Positions 1-9,520 of a DNA stretch of 64,000 nucleotides are shown in pieces. Source of the stretch: Phytophthora colocasiae (taxonomy: Eukaryota; Oomycota; Peronosporomycetes; Peronosporales; Peronosporaceae); assembly GCA_018806915.1 (NCBI GenBank), contig JAGKQI010000104.1, forward strand, positions 1,054,001 to 1,118,000. Direction: 5' to 3'. Within the stretch, counting starts at the first letter, position 1. Each line of letters begins with the position of its first letter. The position numbers were made by a program, and so were the translations under genes. The notes beneath the pieces are model-generated. The model was given only the letters and a program-made list of their open reading frames with translations. It searched no databases and was not told where the DNA came from.

Positions 1-11
1 GATGACTTGGT

Positions 12-551
12 ATGCAGCGTATGGGTTATACTTCAAAATCCCCTGCGGATTCTCGAGTTGGCCAGCTCATGATGAACCATACGCGAGGCAAAGCAAAACA
101 TTGGTTGCTTCGCGATTACAAAGGCCCTCGGACATGGACGTCAATGATTAAAGGGATGCGCAACCGCTTTGTCACCAAGGCAAAAGAAGAAGACCTTGTC
201 GCGAGCTTCTTCGATTGTAAACAGGGAACTAAGTCGCTGGATATGTACATCGAGGAATTCGTGCGTCTTGGTAACACGGACGATGTCTCTGAGCAGTATA
301 AAATGATATTGTTCAAAAAAGGCTTGAAATCGTCTAAATTGCGCGAACTTCTCCAAGTGCGTGAATTTGACTCCCTTAGTGATCTCCTTGACGGAGCTAG
401 AGGGTTAAATCCGAAAGAAAACGACAGTGAAACGGTAAAAAACACGACAAAATCGACCAAGAAAACGACACTGCCGGAGCCAAAACCACGAAGTCGAACA
501 AATCAGCGTTGCTCGTCGTCGCGCTGCCTTGAAACAGGCCACAGCAGATAA
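12..551 (+). pseudogene. gag fragment of the Ty3/Gypsy element
   Basis: The 179-codon open stretch contains the retrotransposon gag helical region, with a 'W...F...F' core (for example 'WTSMIKGMRNRFVTKAKEED') followed by the 'SLDMYIEEFVRL' helix and a lysine-rich tail. The start lies near the window edge and the upstream part is missing. I see no intact CCHC zinc knuckle; the following 300 bp carry stops in this frame, so the knuckle and protease parts appear degraded. Confidence 0.75.
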
Positions 552-1796
552 GTGCTGGGCGTTGCACCCCAATTGAAACCGCAATGGCTTTTGAATCGCG
601 AAAGAGTTGGAAACAATGTCGCCTCGGCGCATGAAACTCAGGCACAATCATCTGACAGCAAACTTGGGAAGTGCTAACAGCTATTCAGGCGGATCTGTCG
701 AAAATCAAAGCTGATTTAAACTAACTGGTTCTGGAGATGGCGTCCCAGGACCTACCACAGCCGACGACAGTCTCATTTCTTGGGTTTTGATCCAGGGAAG
801 ACAGACAACATAAAATATTTCACAGAGAAACAAACGTCAGCAACAGACTGGAACCGATACCTAATTAAAAGGTTAGCTGTGTTTGCAATGACGGATTTTC
901 CGGGTTCTGCATTCTTCGATGAAGGGGCCGATTTCTGTGGAGTTAGTGAAAATTTCTTGAGGCAAAACGGATTAATGGATTTAGTTGTGGATCGAGGAAA
1001 TTCTCACGGTCACGTATGGAAATGGAAAGATGGAGAGTATTCCGAATCGCACCATTTCGTTGAGTATCTTCGTGGATGAGATGTCTGCATTTGATTTTGA
1101 TTTCAATGTGTGCCTTATTCCTAATGGATGCGACTTGATGATGGAGTTCCGTGGAAACGGAAAATGAAGCCCATAATTGACTGGGCGACCGACAGAGGTA
1201 CGACACCGATCACTTTGTCAAATTAGTGGTGAACATGGTAAGAAACCACCTTACAAGGCAGTGCGGCGGCAACAGGATATTGAACTACGAACGCCTGTCT
1301 TAAAAATCAAAATCGACGACAACAGCGGCCAACCAAGCTGCATATACTACGAGGTCTGACTGAAAAGCAGTTCCACTTCAGCGAAAAGCATGGAATGACC
1401 AGTTACATCTCGATGAAACAAGCAAAACGAATTGTCAAAAAGAAGGCTTTCAATTTTGGTAGTATTACCTCAGAAAACGATCAATGCAATTTACACAGCG
1501 TAGTGGCAAAAATGGAAGTGAAGTTCTCGGTGTATCTTGATGAGATTAATATCGAACAAACAGCATATGAATGCGGCCGGGACCAAGACGCGTGAAAAGT
1601 CAAAGCGTCACGCAACAACGGATCAGGACTCGTTCAAATCGAACCCGGCATACTCCTTGATCAAGAAGTACGAAAAATATTCCGTACACAACTACCTAAA
1701 GGGCCCCGGTTCACGGAGAACACGAAATGGAATTAAACCCTGGTCATGGTGTTATTTTCCGTCCGCAGTGGCGATTAAGCTGAACAAACTAAAACT
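552..1796 (+). other. Degraded gag-pol junction of the retrotransposon
   Basis: Only short overlapping reading frames are present here. Near 1650-1800 scattered stretches in shifting frames resemble the segment just upstream of a Gypsy reverse transcriptase ('LIKKYEKY...', then the run into the RT palm). This is where protease and the RT fingers should be. I treat it as decayed element sequence, not as host genes. Confidence 0.6.
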
Positions 1797-3060
1797 TTGC
1801 GTGAATGGTTAAGAGAGATGCTTGCTGCTGGACTTATTCGACCTAGCATTTCACCTCATGGTGCACCGACTTTCTGCATTAGGAAGCTGGTGGGGTGGCG
1901 TATTGTGCATGACTACCGCGCGATGAATGAACACACGATACGACAATCAACGCCTATGCCAAGGAAAGATAACATTTTAGATCGGATGGCTGGATGCTGC
2001 TGGTTCAGTTGTTTTGACTTGTTGTCCGGTTATTACCAGATACGCATGAGAGAAAAGGATATTCCGTTAACAGCGTTTCAAACTCCGGACGGTCTTTTCG
2101 AGTACATTGCTGTACCTATGGGTTTGGCAATGCCCTGCAACTTTTAATCGTATTGTAGCTGGGATTTTTAAGGATTTGGCAGACACAGTGGCAACATACT
2201 TTGATGATATCTACGTGTTTACTCGCGGGACAGACGTCAAAATGCATTTAGAAGCTGTCGAACGTGTCTTTCGACGTTGCCAAGAACGGCAACTGTACCT
2301 GAAACTAGCTAAGTCAACTATATGCAGCCACGAAATCCCTTGTCTGGGCGATTTCGTAGGCGTTCGAGGTGTCAGGATCGACCCTGATAAAGTGGCAGTG
2401 ATTCGAGACTGGCCTACTCCTCGCAGCGTTAAAGATTTACAGTCATTCTTGGGCACGACGGTTTACGTCCAGCGATTCTGCAGTCACTACCTCCGAGATC
2501 AGTGCTCCATTATTCAATTTAGTAAAATCGAAGGCAAAAGTCCTCGTCTGGACCCCAGTGGCACAGGCAGCTTTGACAAGCTCAAAATGGCGTTATCTCA
2601 AACGCCGGCGTTGGCACTTCCTGATTTTTCTCGTCCCTTTCGTATTCGAACGGATGCTTCCCGGTTTGCCATAGGAGGTGTTCTTTTTCAGATGTCATCC
2701 TGTTCAGAGGAGGTCGAGCAGCAACAACGAAATACAAGTTCTGGCATCGAACACCCCATAGCTTTTACGGGAAGAAAACTCACATCAGCCGAACTAAATT
2801 ATCCTACTCACGAACAGGAGATGTTAGCAATTATCCACTGCTTGAATATTTGGCGTGTGTACCTTATTGATGGAGGGTGCACTGTGGAGACCGATCACCG
2901 TTCATTAGAGAAAGTCCTAACGCAAAAAAGTATTAATCGCCGTATCTGCCGCTGGTACGATCAACTCGCAGATTATAATTTGAAATTCAGCTATATTCCG
3001 GGCGAGACAAACACAGTAGCAGACGCCCTTAGTAGACGCAGCGATTTTGAAATTGATTTC
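1797..3060 (+). pseudogene. Reverse transcriptase - RNase H of the Ty3/Gypsy element
   Basis: RT motifs are clear: 'GAPTFCIRK', 'WRIVHDYRAMNEHT', 'FDLLSGYYQIRM', 'TAFQTPDGLFEY' and the catalytic 'YFDDIYVF'. The frame changes near 2140, between the 'VPMGLAMP' segment and 'FNRIVAGIF'. RNase H follows with 'RTDASRFAIGGVL', 'TGRKLTSAELNYPTHEQEML', 'ETDHRSL' and 'GETNTVADALSRR'. The frameshift means no complete polyprotein can be made. Confidence 0.92.
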
Positions 3061-3309
3061 CTGGGCCAGAAAAATAAGCAACTGTACGCAGTGAAACAAT
3101 TAGCACCGCTATCGTTGATGGATCAAGTTCGCAGAGCTCAAGACACTCAGAAAGAAGTGTTACACAGCTTGAAGAACAAGCAGAAGCCGAATGTTTCTCA
3201 TGCCGAACGTTTTCGCTATTCTGAAATCGAGGATATGATTTACTACGACATGAATGGTGCCTCTCGCGTGTGGATACCAGCTGAGAGTATTGAAATCCAA
3301 AATGCCATT

Positions 3310-4330
3310 CTGTGGGAGCTGCATGATAGTGCTCTTAGTGGTCACCCAGGAATTGAAAAAACGATTCATGCCGTTCAAGAGAGATTTTATTGGCGTAACA
3401 TGGCGCGGAAGATTACACAATACGTCAAGACTTGTCAGGCTTGTCAGCGAAGTAAAGGGAGAACAGGAAAGGCACCTGGGTGTTTGCGTCCACTGGAAGT
3501 AGCAACAGCAAGGTGGGAATCTATCGGAATGGATTTTGTTACTGGACTTCGAAAATAAGAAGGGAAATGATGCGGTTGTTGTGATTGCCGATCGTCTAAC
3601 AAAACGGGCGCATTTTATTGAAACGAATACGACAATCTCAGCAGAGGAATTCGCTTCACTGTTCCTAAACCACTACGTGCGATATCATGGGATTCCACGC
3701 GACATCACTTCTGATAGAGATTCTAAGTTTACTTCGAAGTTCTGGCAGGAATGTGCTAGGTTAACCGGCACCAAGTTGAGGATGGCTGCTGCATATCAGC
3801 AGAGAACGGACGGACAAGTAGAGCGTATCAACGCGAATTTGGGCTTCTTATCTTAGGAGCTACGCGAGTGGATACAAGAACGATTGGGCAGACTACTTGG
3901 CATTGGCCGAGTTCGCATACAACAGGCATTATCAAGCCAGTATTCAAATGACACCATTTTTCGCTGACTTAGGATACAATCCTCCGATGCCGGTGCACAA
4001 TGAAGTTCTAACTCCAGAAAAGGCGAAGGACGCATCCACGACTTTCCTTTTGCATATGGAAAAAATTCTGCGTGAGCTTCAAGCAAAAATCCGCGACGTT
4101 GCGCGAAATATGAAGTTACAGTTTGACAAAGGAAGGCGTGATCAAACCTTCCAGCTAGGGGATATGGTACTTGTATCTACAAGAAATTTGAGTGTGGAAA
4201 ATGCTGGTGCACTCAAGCGGAAATTGGCACCCAAATGGATTGGACCGTACGAAGTAGTTGAAAAACAACATGGGGGTACCTCATATCGATTGAATTTACC
4301 ATCGCAAGTAACGCTATACCCGGTATTTCA
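3310..4330 (+). pseudogene. Integrase of the Ty3/Gypsy element
   Basis: The zinc-binding HHCC region (ending 'CQACQRSKG') is at about 3316-3460. The catalytic core follows in another frame: 'VVVIADRLTKRAHF', 'ITSDRDSKFTSKFW' and 'QRTDGQVERIN' give the D, D and E of the DDE core. Frames change near 3550 and again near 3855-3895, and the C-terminal part ('GDMVLVSTRNL', 'KWIGPYEVVEK') is a typical Gypsy integrase GPY/F-type module. Non-functional as read. Confidence 0.9.
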
Positions 4331-4399
4331 CACTATGAATCTAAAAGCCTTTTCGAAAGACGATTCTCAATCTCGACGAAATGTTGTACCTACAGTGCG

Positions 4400-4565
4400 A
4401 TTGAAGGACGGAGACGGGACATTTGATCGAGGATATTGTGGAGCATCGACTAAGTAAGGAAGGGCTGGATGAATACAAGTGCAAGTGGGCTCGGTTCGAG
4501 CGATGACTACACTTGGGAACCAGTGGCTAATTTACAGTCGGTACCTGGTCTGATCAAGGGATTTC
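4400..4565 (+). pseudogene. Chromodomain remnant at the integrase C-terminus
   Basis: In one frame the sequence reads 'IEDIVEHRLSKEGLDEYK' then 'CKWARFE', and after a frame change 'DDYTWEPVANLQ'. Together these are the core of a chromodomain, which marks the element as a chromovirus. In host biology such domains target integration to modified chromatin. The frameshift near 4490 breaks it. Confidence 0.7.
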
Positions 4566-4740
4566 TAAGGCGACTAAATGGAATGAACCCGCGGGGTTCC
4601 AAACGATTGCAAGGAAAACGTGCTGGTATACTATACGTTACTCACGACGACCAAGCAGGTTCCTGGGCGGGCGGATTATCTACCATGACAATTCATCGAA
4701 GTGTGTCTCCTTTCCACACGACGTAGGTCTCTTCCAAGGG

Positions 4741-5066
4741 AGGTCGTGTTACCAATTGGTCTATGTTTGATCAGTATGGGCAAGATACTTTCATAGTAGC
4801 CGAAATTGGCAGGAGAAAACGTTTGCCAGGAATCGAGAAGGTGAGAGAAAGCTGTGAGGTTTCACAGTCTGCATATCTACATAGTTCTATAACTAGCAGG
4901 CACTGGTAGTAGTTTCAAAACGACTGCCAAAGTTGCCTCTTCATCACTCTGAAAAAACACGATAACAGAGCAATACTGTCCTCATCCTTGCTTCGTTCCT
5001 GCATTCAACGTAGCTTCCTCAGCTTAAAGGATCTGGTGGTCATCCTAACGTCTTCTTCAGGAGTGG
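4741..5066. other. Interval between retrotransposon and Crinkler-like ORF
   Basis: I see no convincing coding sequence, RNA gene or repeat. It may contain the 3' LTR of the element, but no second copy is visible for comparison. A Crinkler N-terminal (LFLAK-type) exon was looked for in the plus-strand frames and not found. Confidence 0.5.
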
Positions 5067-6173
5067 GTGCCACCATATTTTGCAACATTTTACGATATCT
5101 TACTCCGGATCCCGAATTACCTCAGCTTCGCCGGAGGGATACTTCTCACTTTTCGCAGGAATCGTACCGACAACACTGGGACCACGGCGGAGGAATTGCG
5201 TCCGGATCTCATTTTGCATCATGGTGGTATGGTGCTCCTTCGTGGTGAAGAGAAGAGTTCTTCTACGGGCATCGATGTATCGTGCAAGGAATTGATCAAG
5301 AAAATGCGAAAGTGGAACCCAATATTTTATGGGGATCTTCCGTACATTCTCGGATATGCAACCAGTGGAGCTAGACTCAAAATTGTCACGATCGATCGTC
5401 ACCTCCATGCAGAAGACGTCGTCGAATTCTACTCTGTCATCGCGCAGAAGGAAGAGGTGATCAAGACTTTCTACAACTTGTCATTTTTCCTTGTCGCCAT
5501 GGTCACCTTATCCAAACGAACTTGTGCGTGCGATCTGATGCCGTACACCCCCCATGTCACCGAACGACGAACGATTGAGCTGATGGATGATGTTGTTATG
5601 CGTACCATCCAGCGCCAGCAATGTATTGATGAAGACGATTTCGGTCGGCTTATTGACATCTACACGACTCTTCAAGGATTAAGCAGTCGAGGGCATGGGA
5701 AGACGCATCTTCAAACCGTGCGCAAGTTGGAACTACCAGACGAGCGCTCTAGTATCACTGTACAGCTTCAACCGCTGGGCTTTTCTAGAGAACCCGAGAA
5801 TATGGAGGAAGTGCGCGAATGGCTGCAAGGAATGCTTACAGCTCTGAAGTTTTGGCACGGCTGCAACTATTGCCACGGCGATCTCCGATGGAGGAATATT
5901 GTGTATGTCCCAACAAGTGATCGAGGATATTGGGTTCTGATCGACATGGATGAGTCGCACCCACCGAAGACAACCACCATCAGCTGGAACCACCAGTGTC
6001 ACGGTGACATTCTCACGTTTCAGCATGATTTGTACCAGCTCGGATGCTTGATGGAGTTTTTCACAATACCCTTGACCGAGGAACTGCTGAGCGTCCAAAC
6101 TGCGCTCTTATCAGCGGTGACGTGTCCACTAGGTGCGGAGGAAGTTTTGACGATGATGAACCAGGACGAGTAG
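5067..6173 (+). CDS. Crinkler-type PD-(D/E)xK nuclease + kinase-like protein, N-terminally incomplete
   Basis: The 368-codon ORF has two parts. Residues about 40-130 resemble the restriction-endonuclease-like domain of Crinkler (CRN) effectors: 'RPDLI' with D47, then 'LLRGEEK' with E61-x-K63, then the conserved 'FYGDLPYILGYA'. Residues about 240-340 carry a protein-kinase-like core: 'HGDLRWRNIV' (H270, D272) and 'VLIDMDESH' (D293) in place of HRDxxxxN and DFG. CRN proteins act as host-directed or intercellular effectors with nuclease-kinase C-termini. No secretion or LFLAK header is encoded at the start, and the first 20 residues look unlike the family, so this may be a 5'-truncated copy beside the retrotransposon, or the header exon may be missing. 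A cytoplasmic, non-secreted relative is also possible. The domain assignment is good; activity is not established. Confidence 0.7.
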   Translation: MPPYFATFYDILLRIPNYLSFAGGILLTFRRNRTDNTGTTAEELRPDLILHHGGMVLLRGEEKSSSTGIDVSCKELIKKMRKWNPIFYGDLPYILGYATSGARLKIVTIDRHLHAEDVVEFYSVIAQKEEVIKTFYNLSFFLVAMVTLSKRTCACDLMPYTPHVTERRTIELMDDVVMRTIQRQQCIDEDDFGRLIDIYTTLQGLSSRGHGKTHLQTVRKLELPDERSSITVQLQPLGFSREPENMEEVREWLQGMLTALKFWHGCNYCHGDLRWRNIVYVPTSDRGYWVLIDMDESHPPKTTTISWNHQCHGDILTFQHDLYQLGCLMEFFTIPLTEELLSVQTALLSAVTCPLGAEEVLTMMNQDE

Positions 6174-7481
6174 TTCCGAGGTTCCAAAATGATGTCGTGT
6201 GTTAGCTTCAATTCTATAGTGTGGGTTCCAACATTTTCGGAACCAACTAGGTGGTGGCTATCAAGCCAGGACACCGTTGAAGCAGTGTGAATTCATTGCG
6301 AACTTTTAAACAAAATAAGAGTTATGCAACAGCTACTTGTGAAGGCACAGTGCCTATAGTGGAGCTATTGTCGTTTACAACAACATCGTTAGTTGAGACG
6401 CGATGGGCGACGTTATACACGTTTGATATGCAGCAGAGTGGAGGTAAACATGACAAGCAAGCGTTATGCTATGGTGCAATTTACAATTCTTTTGTAGCTC
6501 AGTTTTTGGTCTAGACCAAAAACTGAGCTACAAAAGAATTGTACTACATGACCTTATCCGACGAGTAATTTTGCACTGGAACGCTGCTCCTTTCAGTCGA
6601 AGCTGAAGGTCACAGCAAGTAACAACCTCGTCAATCTTCATTCTGTCCTGGGCTCATGACGACTTCAAGTATTACATGAACGCTGAGCACCGGATGATTT
6701 GTAATTGTATGGCTCAATATGCTGAACAGCGTCCTATCCGCCATCCGGACCAGATTTCCGGTGGAGTCTTGAAGTGTACGGCGCAGACGATGTTGCAGCT
6801 CTTTGGGATACACGCATGTACCGTACCCGCGTGTACCCGGTACGGGGTCTTTCCATGGCCAGCAGAGCGTGTAATATGCTCCTTCGACTGCACAACTCTG
6901 TAGAAATGGCTGGCATTTCGGCGTGTTAGTAGCCTGAGAACGCCTTACGGACACACAACAGTGCTGTAAGAGCACAATACAGTAAGTCTGCGTGGGCACC
7001 ATAGAAACTGGTCAGCACAATAGTTTTCGGGTCAGCACCATTCGCAGCACAGTACAAGCTCACGGTGCGGGACTCGCGCAAAAGGGGCGCGGCTAGGGCT
7101 GCTGGACGCTCGAGCAAACTGTAGTGTGGCCTACATCATTCAAAACGGACGGCGCATGCCGAGGCGGGTTAGCTGGAGAGAGGTGGCTGTCGATGTCGAC
7201 GACGACGAAGCCGAAGCGGTGGTGGCTCGGTTCTGCTTTACAGATTGGGGGGGTGAGCTTTATGTGATCCAGCGGCTGCATTACTTCGAGTTACGGCAAT
7301 GTTAGTTCACGTGCATATCCGCAGCATTGAGATTAATGCACTGCATGTGAGGGATCTTACCATTTGTGTCGATTCGTTAAGAACGTCTCCTGCACTCATA
7401 CGTGGAAGGAAATGGTTGCTCAGTGAGTTCATTTAATCGAGTGAGAACTAGGTGATAGCATTAGATGCGAGGAAATACCTC
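6174..7481. other. Gene-poor interval
   Basis: No recognisable gene. It contains the perfect palindrome at 6482-6543. One small plus-strand reading frame ends near 7306 ('MPRRVSWREVAVD...' with 'DWGGELYVIQRLHYFE'); it has a coding-like composition but matches nothing I know. Other frames are short and unsupported. Confidence 0.5.
6482..6543. repeat. Perfect 62-bp palindrome without spacer
   Basis: Bases 6482-6512 are the exact reverse complement of 6513-6543. The centre reads GGTCTAGACC. Two 31-base arms with no mismatch and no loop would form a strong cruciform in DNA or hairpin in RNA. Function unknown; a minimal mobile-element remnant or a recent inverted duplication are possibilities. 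Confidence 0.97.
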
Positions 7482-9232
7482 CTACTTCTCTTCTTCGCTG
7501 TTAATGTCCTCTACAACACGAGGCGGCCAGCACCGATCGCATGCGCATTTAAACCATCGCTCATTACCGTAGTGAACCGTCACCTGGTCGCCTGCCTTCA
7601 CGTTCTTGATCATTTTGACGAGTACACGCACTCGTGCACGTGTCTGCTGCTCCACGAAGGCTGCGTTGGGCTCGCAGGAGTGCGAAAGGAATCTCGTAAT
7701 CGAGTCGCACCTCAAGGCGTCTACGTATACGTAGTTCTTGTTCACCGACCTGGCATTATACAGGAGCGTGTACCCGCTGTTCTCCTTCACAGCAACAGGC
7801 GGCTGACCCTCAACTACTGCAGGGAACCCTGTGAGCTCGCCGCAGTACTCACCCAATACGTCGCCGACGTTGAGATCAGTTGTGGTGCAACTCCAAGTCC
7901 TACACGGCCAGTCTCGAACAACTGCAGGGTGCTCAGAGTGCGCGGTGCGTTGCTGCACCTCGATCCGAGGTTGCAGTACTTCGGGGTGCAAAACGATGCC
8001 GACGCCACGTTTAAGCAAGAGTCCCAGAAGCAGTCCCCCATGCACTGGGGTCGAAGGACCCAATGTCCGGAAATTTCACGCCATTCCGTTGGCAGCCGGT
8101 AATGCGTCGAATTTCGGCAGGCCATGGGACTGCACGGAGCAGGTTGCGGCTCGCCTTTTGCGCGGGATCCGGGTAGGTAGTACGACGAGTGTGCAAGTTC
8201 TCCAGGTGCTCCTGCACCTCCGGGATGCTCTGCAAATTCTTGAAAATTGCAGCCTTAAATGTTTTGGCGTGGTAGATCGCGTTTCCGCTCTTGGTTATGG
8301 CGCACTTGGCCAGGTGTCGTCGTTTCCTCGATCGGGGCACGTGCCACTGCGCCCTCTTCTTCTTGGCTCGGTGGCGTATCTTCGCGCGGGCGTGGCGGCT
8401 CGGTATGGCTTGGAGGTAAGCAGCCGCCTCTGCTTGCTAAGTCGACCTGATTCAGCAGTACTAGACATCGATCCGCTCTCCTCTTCAGGCGACACTAAGT
8501 CGATACTCGGCTTCAGAGATGAGTCGAAGCCGATTCCCTCGCTTGCACAGCACTCCTTAGACCGTATAGAGGCCTCCGCAATGCTCGGAGTCGGGGGACT
8601 GCCTCGCGTCGGTGTGGTGGGTGACCGCATGTGGTCCGCATTGGATTCCGCGTCTGGAGAGTTGCAGGCGCTGGTTTGCGGCGTTTCCGGAACTACTTCC
8701 TCGCATGCATCGCGATATCAGTCACGTACGGCGTCGAATGCAGCTGCAACTGCTTTTTCGAGCGCTTTATTGAGTGCGCTGGAACGTGTTTCCGCCGAGA
8801 AAGTTCCCGTCACCACCAAAAGTCCGGATCTTGCGCCACTTGGATGCCCCAGCCTTGAGGGGGATACTGAAGCGGTCTGCGACCCGCTTAAGCACCATGT
8901 CCGGCGGGATCACCTCCTCCGTGTCCACCCTATCGGAAAGTCGACGTGCGCGTCGCCATCGACACGGGTGACGACAGCGCGACGATACCCTCGCCGGTCG
9001 CCACACACGAACGCGCGCGAATAATACTCGATTACTTCCCCTGCGCGGAGCTCTTCCGGTGCCAGCTCCGGCGCGCTGAGGCCCGGCATGGTCTTGGTCT
9101 GAGTGCTGGACGCCCGTGCAGCGCTTCTTCGGCGGATGCTGCTTCGACCGTAGATTGCGTGTGAATATACAGTACCACAATCCGGTGTGTACCACAGCAC
9201 TGCCGGCCCAGAAGTTCATCCAGCGTGCTCAT
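7482..9232 (-). pseudogene. SET-domain methyltransferase-like pseudogene
   Basis: Reading on the minus strand, an N-terminal start 'MSTLDELLG' lies at 9232. Further pieces appear in different frames: 'VIEYYSRAFVCGDRRGYR' (about 9050), 'EEVIPPDMVLKRVADRF' (about 8900), a cysteine-rich pre-SET segment 'DCFWDSCLNVAS...CNLGSRC' (about 8040-7940), and a SET core with 'VGDVLGEYCGELTG', 'RFLSHSCEPNAAF' (the NHSCxPN motif), 'VHYG' and post-SET-like 'CACDRC' (7780-7520). SET proteins methylate lysines on histones or other proteins. At least three frame changes separate these parts, and I could not relate them to clean introns, so I call it a pseudogene. Splice-based rescue of one junction cannot be excluded. 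Confidence 0.75.
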
Positions 9233-9476
9233 CCCGTCACTCCTATCGCGATGTGCGCAGCCAGGCATGGAGCCTGGCCTGTCTGTGCGTATTGTGGAGA
9301 TGGGCTACTGTGTTTTTCAGATTCTGACATGTGAAAGTTATATTTCCTCTAGTAGCCTCTGTCAACATTACCGAGAAGACCTGAATAACGTCAACCAGTT
9401 GGATAGGGCACTCGTAGATCCAGAAAGGTGTGTTTACGATTGACATTCCTAGGCTGGGCTGTCCAAAGGGGATACT

Positions 9477-9492
9477 GTTCACTTCTCAATTC
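9477..9492 (+). promoter_or_regulatory. Oomycete initiator-like element upstream of GH3 gene 1
   Basis: GTTCACTTCTCAATTC matches 13 of 16 positions of the oomycete consensus GCTCATTYYNCAWTTT. It lies 28 bases before the chosen ATG at 9521, a usual distance. It supports the downstream ATG over the longer upstream one at 9428. Confidence 0.6.
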
Positions 9493-9520
9493 CCCCACTG
9501 CGCAACGCAGTACATCTTCG

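Larger units (their letters stand above)
1..4740 (+). mobile_element. Decayed Ty3/Gypsy LTR retrotransposon (chromovirus-like)
   Basis: The order gag - (protease region) - reverse transcriptase - RNase H - integrase - chromodomain is that of Ty3/Gypsy chromoviruses. Coding capacity is broken by several frameshifts and stops, so the copy is dead. The 5' end lies outside the window. I could not identify either long terminal repeat by eye; the right boundary is set just after the last element-like reading frame and is approximate. Confidence 0.9.

Noticed and set aside
1..4740. Intact, transposition-competent retrotransposon.
   Set aside because: Frames change at least at 2140, 3550, 3870 and 4490, the protease region is degraded, and no LTR pair is visible.
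7489..9024. Long plus-strand ORFs at 7452-8102 and 7831-9024.
   Set aside because: They are antisense to the recognisable SET-domain segments and have no domain of their own.
9428..9520. Upstream ATG for GH3 gene 1.
   Set aside because: It would lie before the initiator-like site at 9477-9492 and bury the signal peptide 31 residues into the protein.
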